Shown here: positions 8,033 through 16,674 of the stretch, in pieces
Numbering within the stretch: the stretch's first letter is position 1
Layout: the number at the start of each line of letters is the position of its first letter
Made by a program: the position numbers and the translations under genes
The notes under the pieces: model-generated
What the model was told of the DNA's origin: nothing
What the model saw: the letters and a program-made list of their open reading frames with translations, nothing else
The model's database searches: none
Origin: Paenibacillus sp. FSL M7-0420
GTDB lineage: Bacteria; Bacillota; Bacilli; Paenibacillales; Paenibacillaceae
NCBI RefSeq assembly: GCF_038002345.1
Contig: NZ_JBBOCJ010000001.1
Location: 7,502,001-7,566,000, forward strand
Length of the DNA stretch: 64,000 nucleotides
Direction: 5' to 3'

Positions 8033-9377
8033 GATGATCCTCCCTAAATGAAGTGAGCGTGTTATTTACCGGCAAACGGATGTGGACGGAATACGTGTCC
8101 CCATTGCTTGTGAATGTGATTTCGCCCTTATGCTGGCTGATGATTTTGTGGCAGGTTTTGAGGCCGATCCCGGTGCTATGGACCTCATGGGCCTCCGTTT
8201 GTATAACATTCGTGATATCTATCAACAGCCAGCGGTCTTCAATCCTATACGCAATCGTGACGGGAGCAGACGTATCGGCATACTTCGTAATGTTGGAGAA
8301 CAGGTTGTCGAATACCCGCCTGAAGGAGATCAGGTGAAGATCCACGCGGAAAGGGACAGGGGACGGCTCCCAGGCTACCTGGAAGCCGTGATTCTCCAGC
8401 AACATCGACTGCTCATCGATTAACTGATCCATGAGCTGAATCCCATCGTACGACTCGAACTCCAAGTCATTCTCCTCTGTGTTGTACACGGTGAAATATT
8501 CGAATAGCTTGTCGGACAGATGCTTGATCTGATAGGCTTTTTCCCTGCTGTTATGAATGTATTTCGCTAACGCTTCCTGATCCTGATATTTCTTGTATTC
8601 GATGATGTCCAGGTAGCCGACCAATGCGGTGAGCGGTGTCCGCAGATCGTGGGACATGGCGGTGACCAGCTCGCTGTTGGCCAATCTGGCCTGCTCCTCG
8701 CTCTCCAGGCGCTCGATGAACGATTTCCTCATCTCATTAATGCTCTGGGCCAGCGACGATAGCTCATCCTTCCCTTTCAGCGTAATCGGATAATCCAGAT
8801 TCCCGCCCTCCAGAATTTTAATTTCCTTCTCCAGCACGCCAATGTAAGAGGTCTTCTTGTTGATGAAGAACAGGACCAGGACGATGAAGAATAAGAACGA
8901 CAGAATCACACCCAGAATCGTAATGAGGTTGTAGTACTTGTATTCAAAAAAATACTCCATATAGACCTTCGCAGTCGTATCCGCAAAGGTAACCGTAGAA
9001 TATTGGGATTTGCTGAAAATGCTAGGGTCCGGTAGAAACCTTGTATTCTCGGTCTTGATGGTGTACCCGTCTGTAGAGTAGAGAAATTGGTTGTCCTTAT
9101 AGAGATAGAGATTTACGTACTTGGTTTTCCTGACCCATTCAGCTATTTTTGCGTCATCCTTAAGCGCAAGATGCTGCCCGGAGATATATTCCTGGAGTGC
9201 CGGAAGGGCTTGCTCTTCTTGCTTGTTGATGAACGAGCTTCTGGTCCGGTAATGCTCCAGCAGATCTTCGCCTGTGGACTGCAGCAGCAGGAACAGCATG
9301 GCAGAGGCTATGAAAGAACCGATCAGGCACAGGATTAATTTCAGTTTCAGCCTGCTCCACCGCAGCTTGTTATTCAA
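7881..9377 (-). CDS. Sensor histidine kinase
   Basis: A 498-residue membrane sensor. Two transmembrane segments (about 12-33 and 150-172) flank an extracytoplasmic region; a HAMP linker follows. The phosphoacceptor is His243 in MSHDLRTPL. The ATPase domain has an N-box-like FDNLFSNITKYAD and a G2-like GIGLKTCHKII; a clear G1 DxGxG is not visible, as in some VanS/peptide-sensing kinases. The start overlaps the response-regulator gene by eight bases. The expected kinase domain ends near RLPVNN, but no stop follows and the frame runs on about 50 residues into the GNAT gene, suggesting a lost stop codon or local frameshift. It probably phosphorylates the adjacent regulator. Confidence 0.88.
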   Translation of the reverse strand: MNNKLRWSRLKLKLILCLIGSFIASAMLFLLLQSTGEDLLEHYRTRSSFINKQEEQALPALQEYISGQHLALKDDAKIAEWVRKTKYVNLYLYKDNQFLYSTDGYTIKTENTRFLPDPSIFSKSQYSTVTFADTTAKVYMEYFFEYKYYNLITILGVILSFLFFIVLVLFFINKKTSYIGVLEKEIKILEGGNLDYPITLKGKDELSSLAQSINEMRKSFIERLESEEQARLANSELVTAMSHDLRTPLTALVGYLDIIEYKKYQDQEALAKYIHNSREKAYQIKHLSDKLFEYFTVYNTEENDLEFESYDGIQLMDQLIDEQSMLLENHGFQVAWEPSPVPFRVDLHLISFRRVFDNLFSNITKYADTSAPVTIAYRIEDRWLLIDITNVIQTEAHEVHSTGIGLKTCHKIISQHKGEITFTSNGDTYSVHIRLPVNNTLTSFREDHHAKIHYRPINHQKLPGDGCTGDARVFGESAGELLPERTPLHVRRSHRHRN

Positions 9378-10074
9378 TCCGGTACCCCTTTCCCCAGACG
9401 GTTTTGATGAACTTGGGATTCTGCGGGTCCTTCTCCAGCTTCATCCGCAGGTTGCGGATATGAACCATCACCGTATTGTTGCAGCTGTAGAAGTAAGGCT
9501 CGCCCCACACACTCTCATACAGATTCTGCGCCGAGAAAATTTTATTGCGGTTAATGGACATCAGCGCCAGCAGCTTGTACTCAATTTCGGTCAGGGTCAG
9601 CTCCTTCCCGTTCATCATTACCTCGTTGACAGTAGGATTAATGCTTAGCCCGTTGAAGGTAATCACATCTGAGGGAGCGGAGGAATCCTCCTTGCCTTTG
9701 TACACATAATACCGCCTAAGTAAGGCCTTCACCCGTGACACCATTTCGGTGTAGGAGAAGGGCTTGGACAGGTAGTCGTCACTTCCGGCCGAGAAGGCCA
9801 GTGTTTTATCAGAGTCTTGAGTCTTAGCTGTCAGAAATAGTATAGGCGCGCTGGTCAGCTCACGAATCTCCACGCAGGCCTTAATTCCCGACTTCCGGGG
9901 CATCATCATGTCCAGAATGATCAGGTCAATGGTATCGTCTACTTTATTCACGGCATCTTCACCGTCAACAGCCTCAATGACATGGTATTGCTCACTCTCC
10001 AGCAGCACCCGGACAATCTCCCGGATCTCGTGGTTGTCGTCGGCTATAAGTATGGTCTTCGCAGGATTCATCAT
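9370..10074 (-). CDS. OmpR/PhoB-family response regulator
   Basis: A 234-residue protein. The receiver domain has the acidic pocket ADD (11-13), phosphoacceptor Asp55 in IILDMMMP and the conserved Lys in LSKPFS. The C-terminal winged helix (about 135-234) includes the LTLTEIEYKLLALM and VMVHIRNLRMKLE segments typical of the family, with a terminal GKGYRIE. It forms an operon with the kinase downstream. CTTAAG-type direct repeats in the divergent intergenic region (10160-10202) are the likely binding sites, so it may control itself and the TVP38-like gene. Confidence 0.92.
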   Translation of the reverse strand: MMNPAKTILIADDNHEIREIVRVLLESEQYHVIEAVDGEDAVNKVDDTIDLIILDMMMPRKSGIKACVEIRELTSAPILFLTAKTQDSDKTLAFSAGSDDYLSKPFSYTEMVSRVKALLRRYYVYKGKEDSSAPSDVITFNGLSINPTVNEVMMNGKELTLTEIEYKLLALMSINRNKIFSAQNLYESVWGEPYFYSCNNTVMVHIRNLRMKLEKDPQNPKFIKTVWGKGYRIE

Positions 10075-10159
10075 TCCTCCATCCCCCTCCTTTCCCGGGC
10101 ACTCGTCGTGCTTACATTATAGATTGTCCATAGCGCTTAAACCACCGGATGACAGGCGA

Positions 10160-10202
10160 CTTAAGAATTCTTAAGGAATTCCATGCCCGGATCTTAAGAA
10201 TA
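10160..10202. promoter_or_regulatory. Direct repeats, probable response-regulator binding sites
   Basis: CTTAAGAATT at 10160 is followed immediately by CTTAAGGAATT at 10170, giving a 10-bp period, and a third CTTAAGAATA starts at 10193, 33 bp from the first. OmpR/PhoB-family regulators bind direct repeats one helical turn apart. The repeats sit between the two divergent genes. Which repeats are bound is inferred. Confidence 0.6.
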
Positions 10203-10251
10203 TTCACCTAAGCTGGAGATATCATAAGCCAGTGAAGAGAGGGATTCGTAA

Positions 10252-10956
10252 ATGGATTGGTTATTACAAAAAAAGCGGGTCAGCAAGGTTCTCCTCGCTT
10301 GCGTAGGCCTTGTGACCACGATCGTATTCATCAGATACCTGCCGCAGCTTCTGCGGCTGACGATGTCGCTGGACGGCTTCCGCGATTATATCCTCTCTAC
10401 GGGGAAGTTAGGGCCGGTTATGCTGGTGCTCTTCCAGATTCTCCAGACGGTAATCGCCCCGATACCGGGGGAGGTCGTTCAAATTGCCGGGGGATACATC
10501 TATGGCACCACGTTAGGTGCGGTCTTCGTTACCGGGGGAATGCTGCTGGGGGCGATGATCGCCTTTTACTTCACCAGATTCCTGGGCGGATCTTTCATTG
10601 AAGGCTTGCTGCAAAGGGAGAAGTTCAAGTGGATGCGGGGGATGATGGATAATAACAAATTCTCGGTTTTCCTGTTCATTATCTTTATCATTCCCGGACT
10701 TCCCAAGGATATGTTCATCTATGCAGCGGGTTTGACGACGATGAAGCCCCTAAGATTCTTTATGATCCTGCTCATCGCCAGATTTCCGTGGCTGCTGGCC
10801 TCCGTAAGCATTGGGGCTAATATCTACCACAAGAATTATGGACCCACCATCGTCATCTCCGCTATCTCCGTCCTGGCCTTTATCTTCGGATTAATCTATA
10901 AGGACAAGCTAATTGACAAATTATCTTCCTTCAAAGGTGGCAAAAGCGGGCTGTAG
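10252..10956 (+). CDS. TVP38/TMEM64-family (VTT domain) membrane protein
   Basis: A 234-residue integral membrane protein with about six hydrophobic segments. The VTT signature is visible: a re-entrant segment PIPGEVVQIAGGYIYGTTLGAVF, a TGGMLLGAMIAFYFTRFLGG helix, and FIIPGLPKDMFIYAAGL. Family members are related to DedA proteins and lipid scramblases and are implicated in lipid distribution and envelope homeostasis. The gene is divergent from a two-component system, with putative regulator sites between them, which suggests induction by envelope stress. Substrate is not known. Confidence 0.85.
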   Translation: MDWLLQKKRVSKVLLACVGLVTTIVFIRYLPQLLRLTMSLDGFRDYILSTGKLGPVMLVLFQILQTVIAPIPGEVVQIAGGYIYGTTLGAVFVTGGMLLGAMIAFYFTRFLGGSFIEGLLQREKFKWMRGMMDNNKFSVFLFIIFIIPGLPKDMFIYAAGLTTMKPLRFFMILLIARFPWLLASVSIGANIYHKNYGPTIVISAISVLAFIFGLIYKDKLIDKLSSFKGGKSGL

Positions 10957-11020
10957 CCGCAACATGCAGGAATGATGTCTGTAAGTTGGACATAGAGTGG
11001 TACTACAGGAGGCGTTGCAT

Positions 11021-11410
11021 ATGTTAATTCAGCTTAGTGTTGCTTTGGCTGCGGTTGCTTTTGTCTGTCTGGTTGCATTTGTCATCCTTACGCTGCGCAA
11101 GGGAATGACCACACTCGGCGAGACCAACAGGACGCTGGGCGAGGTGAGGAATGCGATTCATGGATTAACGGGAGAGGCGACTCAGCTCATTCACACGGCG
11201 AATCAGGTTACCCGGGATGTGAAGGGGAAGATCAAGACCATCGATCCGATCTTTGAATCGGCACATAATGTAGGGGAAGTTATTCAGACGGTGACCGAGA
11301 CCTTCAAGAAGAACGCTACCGACATCGGCCAGAGCTTGAACCCAGAGCCGGAGAAGGCTGCGGTCAAAAGTAAAAGCGGCCAGATCCGCGTTAATACGAA
11401 GTTTCAGTGA
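11021..11410 (+). CDS. DUF948 (YtxG-like) membrane-anchored protein
   Basis: A 129-residue protein with one N-terminal transmembrane helix (about 4-24), then a long amphipathic helix rich in Thr, Glu and Asn (LGETNRTLGEVRNAIHGL and on), typical of DUF948/YtxG general-stress proteins, and a basic tail. ATG 11021 is chosen because of ACAGGAGG ten bases upstream. The gene follows the TVP38-like gene by 64 bp and may be co-transcribed. Function is unknown; family members are linked to envelope stress. Confidence 0.75.
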   Translation: MLIQLSVALAAVAFVCLVAFVILTLRKGMTTLGETNRTLGEVRNAIHGLTGEATQLIHTANQVTRDVKGKIKTIDPIFESAHNVGEVIQTVTETFKKNATDIGQSLNPEPEKAAVKSKSGQIRVNTKFQ

Positions 11411-11442
11411 GCTTTCCATTATTGATGAAGAAGCGTCAGTTC

Positions 11443-11468
11443 AAGGCACCCCGGACGGGTGTCTTTTT
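11443..11468 (+). terminator. Rho-independent terminator after the DUF948 gene
   Basis: AAGGCACCC pairs with GGGTGTCTT across a short loop and is followed by T residues. Confidence 0.75.
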
Positions 11469-11669
11469 GTATGCAGGTATCATTTCGCTGCAAAATAATC
11501 ATTATCTCATAATAGCGCATAATCGGAGGTGATATGAGCAAATGATTGTTTCAGCACTAATTCGGCTTCTGCTATGCTCGGGGTATCCGACAGGTTCATT
11601 TCCGTCTACTTCAAGGGTTCGGATCACCCGGTACAAGAGGAGGGAAGACACCGAAATTCCACAGGTTAT

Positions 11670-11683
11670 TGCAAGCGGTTACA
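11670..11683 (+). promoter_or_regulatory. Candidate CcpA cre site upstream of pectate lyase
   Basis: TGCAAGCGGTTACA matches the cre consensus TGWAANCGNTNWCA at all but one position. It lies 40 bp before the pectate lyase start, in a 312-bp gap (11411-11722) with no gene. Carbon catabolite repression of pectate lyase would be expected; binding is inferred. Confidence 0.5.
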
Positions 11684-11722
11684 ACTGTATTCTGCAACAA
11701 ATTTAAATCGGGAGGCAAATCA

Positions 11723-13864
11723 ATGAATAGAATCGTTGCGAAGGTAACCAGTATAGGATTGTTGTTTTCTCTTGGACTCACTCTGTTATTCAGCGGGTGG
11801 GGGACTGCAGTAGTACATGCTGCGGGGCTTACGGTAACAGGCAGTGGAGGCGGAAATGAAGCAGCCTACGTGGAGTGGTCACCTGTCAGTAATGCATCGG
11901 GATATAAGGTATTCATCAAAGCGGCAAGCGCCGCAGATTCCCAGTATCAGCAGCTTCATAATGAACTGATCCGCAAATATGCCTCTTACTGGAGAGCAGA
12001 TGCCGTAGGATTGGCCGCTGGTAATTATGTGATCAAAGTCGAAGCCGTGCTGTCAGGCGGGGGAACGGCGAGTGCAGTGACGGGTACGCTGGCCGCTGCG
12101 CCATATGACCGGTCAGGGTTTGCATTTTCCACAGCTTCACCTTATGGTACAGGCTCTGGTGCTTATAATGACAATGGAACGCTGAAGAGCGGGGCACAGG
12201 TGCTGTATGTCACCTCTCAGAATGCGCAGACCGTAACACTTCCCGTAGTGGTCAGCAGCTCGGGTACCGTGCAGACGGGAGTAGGTCTTGGTGGTATTCT
12301 TACTCTTCGGCAAAAAGGCTATGATACCACCCCGCTCGCCATCCGGTTCATCGGAAAGGTGACAGCCGCCGACCTCAGCGGACAGCTGAACAGCAGCGGG
12401 TATCTTGAGCTCAAAGGCAAAAATAATTATACGGAAATGAACATTACCCTCGAAGGAATAGGAAAAGATGCGACTGCCTACGGCTGGGGAATGCTGCTCA
12501 GGTATACCGGGAATGTAGAGGTAAGGAACCTGGGCGTGATGTTGTTCCCGGATGACGGCATTTCCATGGATACAGGCAACGCGAATGTGTGGGTGCACAA
12601 TAACGATATTTTCTATGGATCAGCGGGAAGCGATGCCGACCAGGTCAAGGGGGACGGTTCTACGGACCTCAAGAAGGGATCAACGTATATCTCTATCTCG
12701 TACAACCACTATTTTGATTCCGGAAAAGCATCACTGGTCGGACTTAGCGAGTCTGCAGAATTCTTCGTGACCTTCCATCATAACTGGTTCGATCATTCCG
12801 ACTCCCGTCACCCGCGGATCAGAGTGGCTTCGGTGCATGTGTATAATAACTTCTATGACGGCGTATCCAAATATGGTGTGGGCGTAACTACCGGCGCTTC
12901 GGCCTTCGTGGAAGGAAATGTGTTCAGGAATACCAAGAACCCGATGCTAAGCTCCCTGCAAGGCACAGATGCTCTGGGCGAAGGCACGTTCTCCGGGGAG
13001 AACGGCGGGATGATCAAAGCCTACAACAACAGTATCACAGGTGCGGCCAGTCTGATCTATGCGAACTCTAGCAGCGGAACAGCTCCGGCAAACGCAGCTT
13101 CACACGATGCTTACCTGGCCTCATCGAGAAGCGAGGCCGTTCCCGGCTCGTACAAAGCACTTGTCGGCGGAACAGCATATAACAACTTCGATACGCTGGT
13201 GGATACAGGTGTCAGCGTAGCAGCTGTCGATAACGTAAGCGTAGTACAACAGAAAGTTACAGCGGGAGCCGGACGCCAAGGGGGCGGCGATTTCAGTTGG
13301 ACGTTCAACAACTCCGTGGACGACGCATCCTATGCCCTCAATGCGCCGTTAATGTCTGCCATCCGCAGCTACACCTCAGGACTGGTGTCTGTGGGAGGCA
13401 ATTCCGGCCCCGTAGGACCGACCCCGGCTCCATCGGCGACGCCAGTGCCGACAGTGACACCGGCGCCAACAGCGACTCCGGTGCCGACAACAACTCCCGT
13501 GCCGACAGCAGCACCTACGTCAACACCAGCCCCTGGAGCAGCGGTTCACAATTTTACAGCGTCAGGAACATCGAGCAGCTTTTTCACTATTCAGGGTAAT
13601 CTCTCCACCAGCAAAGGAACGGTAGTCTATAAAGGCCTGACCTTAACGCAATGTCTGAAAATCGAGAGCGCCACCAGTATCCAGTTCAACGCAGCCAAGG
13701 CCTCAACGCTAACGCTGGTGTTCAATTCAGAGGGGACCAAAATCAAAGTCGATGGGACAAGCTATCCCATAACGAACGGCGTGGCCACTATCTCCCTTGC
13801 GGCGGGCGCACATACGATTTCGAAGGATAGTACTGCTAATTTGTATTATGTGGTGGTGGAATAA
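11723..13864 (+). CDS. Secreted pectate lyase, polysaccharide lyase family 1
   Basis: A 713-residue extracellular enzyme that cleaves polygalacturonate by beta-elimination, with calcium. A signal peptide spans residues 1-33 (ending VVHAAG). An FN3-like domain (about 36-125) precedes the PL1 right-handed beta-helix (about 130-560), which shows the family blocks NHYFDSGKASLVG and VTFHHNWFDHSDSRHPRIR; Arg residues of the latter are catalytic in PL1 enzymes. A PT-rich linker (about 570-610) joins a roughly 100-residue C-terminal beta domain found on Paenibacillus-type pectate lyases and probably involved in substrate binding. ATG 11723 has GGAGG nine bases upstream. A candidate cre site precedes it. 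Confidence 0.92.
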   Translation: MNRIVAKVTSIGLLFSLGLTLLFSGWGTAVVHAAGLTVTGSGGGNEAAYVEWSPVSNASGYKVFIKAASAADSQYQQLHNELIRKYASYWRADAVGLAAGNYVIKVEAVLSGGGTASAVTGTLAAAPYDRSGFAFSTASPYGTGSGAYNDNGTLKSGAQVLYVTSQNAQTVTLPVVVSSSGTVQTGVGLGGILTLRQKGYDTTPLAIRFIGKVTAADLSGQLNSSGYLELKGKNNYTEMNITLEGIGKDATAYGWGMLLRYTGNVEVRNLGVMLFPDDGISMDTGNANVWVHNNDIFYGSAGSDADQVKGDGSTDLKKGSTYISISYNHYFDSGKASLVGLSESAEFFVTFHHNWFDHSDSRHPRIRVASVHVYNNFYDGVSKYGVGVTTGASAFVEGNVFRNTKNPMLSSLQGTDALGEGTFSGENGGMIKAYNNSITGAASLIYANSSSGTAPANAASHDAYLASSRSEAVPGSYKALVGGTAYNNFDTLVDTGVSVAAVDNVSVVQQKVTAGAGRQGGGDFSWTFNNSVDDASYALNAPLMSAIRSYTSGLVSVGGNSGPVGPTPAPSATPVPTVTPAPTATPVPTTTPVPTAAPTSTPAPGAAVHNFTASGTSSSFFTIQGNLSTSKGTVVYKGLTLTQCLKIESATSIQFNAAKASTLTLVFNSEGTKIKVDGTSYPITNGVATISLAAGAHTISKDSTANLYYVVVE

Positions 13865-13921
13865 TATAACTACCAACCCCATTATCGCTTGGCGATGGCA
13901 TCACTGGAAGTGATGGATTGT

Positions 13922-13966
13922 GTCATGATTCATGAACTGTACCATATTCACCACATGAATCATGAC
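13922..13966. repeat. 13-bp perfect inverted repeat between convergent genes
   Basis: GTCATGATTCATG (13922-13934) is the exact complement of CATGAATCATGAC (13954-13966), with a 19-base loop. It lies between convergent pectate lyase and dehydrogenase-like genes, so a bidirectional terminator is likely despite no long T-tract. Confidence 0.55.
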
Positions 13967-14004
13967 CGTTCTTTCTGGCGGCGTATTGGTAGTATAGTGC
14001 TGGA

Positions 14005-15090
14005 TCAGGAATAAGATACTTGAACACCGTATTGTGTGAAAAAGTGAGTGACTGCATCCATGTCCATGCGGTGATCGAACAAGTGCTCAGGATAATAAAT
14101 GCCTGGAGCCATCGGCTCATCCGTCGACATCATCAGCAGTAAATTTTCGGCCTGCACCGCAGCGCCAAGTGCAGTCATATGGGTCTGACCGAGTGGATCG
14201 GAGACAGTCATCCTGCGTTCCACTACGTTACCTTTCGCATCCATGCCTTTCATTAGAATCACCAGGTGATGAGCGCTCCCGGTTCCCGGATTGTACAATA
14301 ATTTCCGTCTGAAAGGCTTGAATCGATCCCCACTAATCATCTTCCATATTCCGGTTTTGACCAGTCCTGCGAGTGCATAAGTAGAAACCTTATGATCGAA
14401 GGAGATGCGAAAGCTGGCAGAATCGATATGATGGGTACGAGGCAAGGTGACATGATCAGGAGTATCCAGTCTGTAACAGTGCGTCGCGTATCCATTTGGA
14501 AACTGTATTTTAACCGGGTCAGTCATGGGATAGACAAGCCGGCTCGTATTGGATTGAGTGATATGAAAAGGAATGCTCATCCGGTCCATAAAGGCTGCTG
14601 AATCCGGGCCGGCCTTATCCCGCAGGGAGTACAAGGCATGGATGTTAACTTCAACGTTCTGAAGCGATTTCGAGAGCATCATTGCAAACAGGGAGGCCGT
14701 TCCCGCCATCCATCCGGAAGAGAGAATCACGGGGGCATGAAGCTCTTCCTGATCTATTGTGCGGATCGCTTGCTGAAAAACTTCTGTCCAGCGTGTGACA
14801 TCAATGAGTGGAATTTTTCTTCGTACTGCTGCTACCAGTAGTCGGTCATCCAGATCGTTCACCGCACTAATGATTAAAGTTATATTTTCTCCTGCGTGAA
14901 TCAGCGGATCGACTGCCTGGGTATCAACAACAACCGTGTGCACCCGGTCCGATGGGAAAGGGGCTGCTTTGCCAGCAGAACGACCGCCAAGCACTAACTC
15001 CAGATCAGGGTGCCTGTCATGTAAAATGCGGGCAATCTGTACCCCTACAGCACCATAGCCTCCAGCGATGAGAACCTTTTTTCTATTCAT
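14005..15090 (-). CDS. Saccharopine dehydrogenase-like NAD(P)-binding protein
   Basis: A 361-residue protein with an N-terminal Rossmann fold (KVLIAGGYGAVGVQIARIL, GxGxxG type) and a strand LVLGGRS that would bind the nucleotide ribose. The middle contains LIISAVNDLDDRLLVAAVRRKIPLIDVTRW, matching proteins annotated as saccharopine dehydrogenase NADP-binding domain. The rest is a less conserved catalytic domain, so the substrate cannot be named. It starts 98 bp downstream of an ArsR regulator gene on the same strand, with an inverted-repeat operator in between, which suggests that ArsR controls it. Confidence 0.75.
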   Translation of the reverse strand: MNRKKVLIAGGYGAVGVQIARILHDRHPDLELVLGGRSAGKAAPFPSDRVHTVVVDTQAVDPLIHAGENITLIISAVNDLDDRLLVAAVRRKIPLIDVTRWTEVFQQAIRTIDQEELHAPVILSSGWMAGTASLFAMMLSKSLQNVEVNIHALYSLRDKAGPDSAAFMDRMSIPFHITQSNTSRLVYPMTDPVKIQFPNGYATHCYRLDTPDHVTLPRTHHIDSASFRISFDHKVSTYALAGLVKTGIWKMISGDRFKPFRRKLLYNPGTGSAHHLVILMKGMDAKGNVVERRMTVSDPLGQTHMTALGAAVQAENLLLMMSTDEPMAPGIYYPEHLFDHRMDMDAVTHFFTQYGVQVSYS

Positions 15091-15123
15091 TTGTTAACCT
15101 CCGTTTATAGGTTTATGTACTTA

Positions 15124-15145
15124 TATGTTTAAACAATTGAACATA
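15124..15145. promoter_or_regulatory. Inverted repeat upstream of the dehydrogenase-like gene, likely ArsR operator
   Basis: TATGTTTAA at 15124 faces TTGAACATA ending at 15145, a near-perfect inverted repeat with one mismatch. It sits just upstream of the start at 15090 and resembles a site upstream of arsR itself (15522-15550). Confidence 0.5.
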
Positions 15146-15188
15146 ATAGTGTGAAGAAAAGGAATGCAGTTCACCAGCGCGGCTTGCG

Positions 15189-15509
15189 CTAGCTCTGACA
15201 TTCCACTTCTACGAGATGAACGAGCTGTTTGAGCAATTCAATAGCATCGTTGAACTCCAGTTTGTAATACATCTCAGTCCCTTTTTTCTGAACCGACAGC
15301 AGCCCGGATTGGCGCAATATTTTCAGGTGATGAGAGACTGTAGGGCGTGACATGGGAACATGCTCTGCAATCTGTGATACGTTCATGCTGTCTCGGTCAA
15401 TGAGCAGCGATATGATTCGCTGGCGAACGGGATCTCCCAGACCTTGAAGATAAGGGCTTAGATTCTCGAAAATATCAATGACTTGTTGATTACCTATCGG
15501 CTCGCTCAT
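15189..15509 (-). CDS. ArsR-family transcriptional regulator
   Basis: A 106-residue winged-helix protein: LGDPVRQRIISLLIDRDSMNVSQIAEHV, then the recognition helix region MSRPTVSHHLKILRQSGLL and the wing VQKKGTEMYYKL. No metal-binding ELCVCDL motif is seen, so it probably senses a non-metal ligand or another signal. The start ATG 15509 follows a GGAGTGAG site. Similar GTTTAA-type inverted repeats occur upstream of this gene and of the downstream dehydrogenase-like gene, suggesting autorepression and joint control. Confidence 0.88.
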   Translation of the reverse strand: MSEPIGNQQVIDIFENLSPYLQGLGDPVRQRIISLLIDRDSMNVSQIAEHVPMSRPTVSHHLKILRQSGLLSVQKKGTEMYYKLEFNDAIELLKQLVHLVEVECQS

Positions 15510-15521
15510 GGCTCACTCCGT

Positions 15522-15550
15522 TATAATGTTTAATTGTTTAAACGTATTAT
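15522..15550. promoter_or_regulatory. Imperfect inverted repeat upstream of arsR-like gene
   Basis: ATAATGTTTAA faces TTTAAACGTATTAT. The GTTTAA core is shared with the site at 15124-15145, consistent with two operators for one regulator. Confidence 0.4.
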
Positions 15551-15630
15551 AGCCTTACATGCCACCTAAATCAAATTTAATATTCATGCCATATGAAAAT
15601 AGCTGTTCCGCTTGTACAATAATCTTCATA

Positions 15631-15858
15631 TCAATCGTTCTCTTTACTATCAACCAAATCAATAATCTCCCGTATATCCTGAATATTTAAAGCCTCTGCA
15701 ATTCTAATGATATGGCTAAAATTAATACTTTCTCGTTTTCCATTGGCCAGTTCGCTTAATGCAGCATGGCGGACATGTGATAGTCTAGACAACTCCCGCA
15801 TCGAAATCTTATGCTTTTTAGCTAAATCAGCTATGTTTACCACTATTCTTTTTCCCAT
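15631..15858 (-). CDS. Small XRE-family helix-turn-helix protein
   Basis: A 75-residue Cro/C1-type DNA-binding protein (ISMRELSRLSHVRHAALSELANGKRESINFSHIIRIAEALNI covers the five-helix domain). It has no other domain. It lies nine bases downstream of the second WYL regulator on the same strand, so it is probably the last gene of that operon. Target unknown. Confidence 0.75.
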   Translation of the reverse strand: MGKRIVVNIADLAKKHKISMRELSRLSHVRHAALSELANGKRESINFSHIIRIAEALNIQDIREIIDLVDSKEND

Positions 15859-15867
15859 AGTAATCCC

Positions 15868-16674
15868 TCACTCTTCCATCTCCCCATACCTTCCCACCGC
15901 CATCTCCGCCGACTTCAGCATACGCTGCTTCAGCTGCTCGCCCTCAGTGATCTTCACGCGCAGGCCCAGGAAGCGGATGCGGGAGAGCAGGAACTCGCTG
16001 TCGTCTCTCATGTAGTGGACGGTGATGCGGTAGATCCCGGTAGCTTCATCGAAGGCCACGGACTTATCGAAGCAGGAGAAGGTGGACAAGATCCGCGACA
16101 GCTCGGCATTGTAGACAGGAATGACCTGAATGCAGGCCGATTCTCTCAGACCGTCTAGAAGACGGGCGATCCGGGCCTTGAGGCTGTCTATCCGGTGGGC
16201 GGGGATGGGAGCGGGATCGGCAGACACAATGTTCCGCAGCTTCGTGGACATGAGCGAGCGCTGCCGGGTGCTGTACCACTGTAAGTACCACTCCCGCTTA
16301 TACATATTGTACTCCAGCTTGTGGGGGAAGCCGGATGGGTCGGTTCGTTCCCCGCCATGCTTGATCGCATAGGTGAGCTGAATTCCCTGATTCTCCATGA
16401 TGATGCGGCGCAGGGGGCGGAGCAGCGGATGATAGACCTGACGCTCCTTGCTGCGGGCCTTCTCGATGATAATCTCACCTACTTGAATAGAAGCTTCGGC
16501 CTCCAGCAGGGAATTCAGTTTAAGCAAGGTTTCGGTTGAAAAAGCTTCAGCCGCCGCCGGATGCCCCAGCATCGTCTTCAGCCAGGAGCGCTCCTGTGAG
16601 GTTAACGCCAGGGAGCCGGCCTCTTCCAGGCGGGAGATGATCTGGAAGTTGAATATTTTCTCAAAGGGATTCAT
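15868..16674 (-). CDS. WYL-domain transcriptional regulator (second of a pair)
   Basis: A 268-residue protein beginning MNPFEKIFNFQII. It lacks an obvious N-terminal HTH like its partner and consists of a helical N-terminal part, a WYL-like sensor domain (about 85-175: IQLTYAIKHGG, YKREWYLQWYSTRQRSL) and a C-terminal WCX-like extension. WYL proteins bind nucleic-acid-derived ligands and regulate DNA-damage or phage-defence genes. The start ATG 16674 overlaps the end of the upstream WYL gene by 14 bases, so they are co-translated; together they resemble PafB/PafC-type pairs. Role in controlling the divergent RNA-repair genes is inferred from position. Confidence 0.75.
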   Translation of the reverse strand: MNPFEKIFNFQIISRLEEAGSLALTSQERSWLKTMLGHPAAAEAFSTETLLKLNSLLEAEASIQVGEIIIEKARSKERQVYHPLLRPLRRIIMENQGIQLTYAIKHGGERTDPSGFPHKLEYNMYKREWYLQWYSTRQRSLMSTKLRNIVSADPAPIPAHRIDSLKARIARLLDGLRESACIQVIPVYNAELSRILSTFSCFDKSVAFDEATGIYRITVHYMRDDSEFLLSRIRFLGLRVKITEGEQLKQRMLKSAEMAVGRYGEMEE

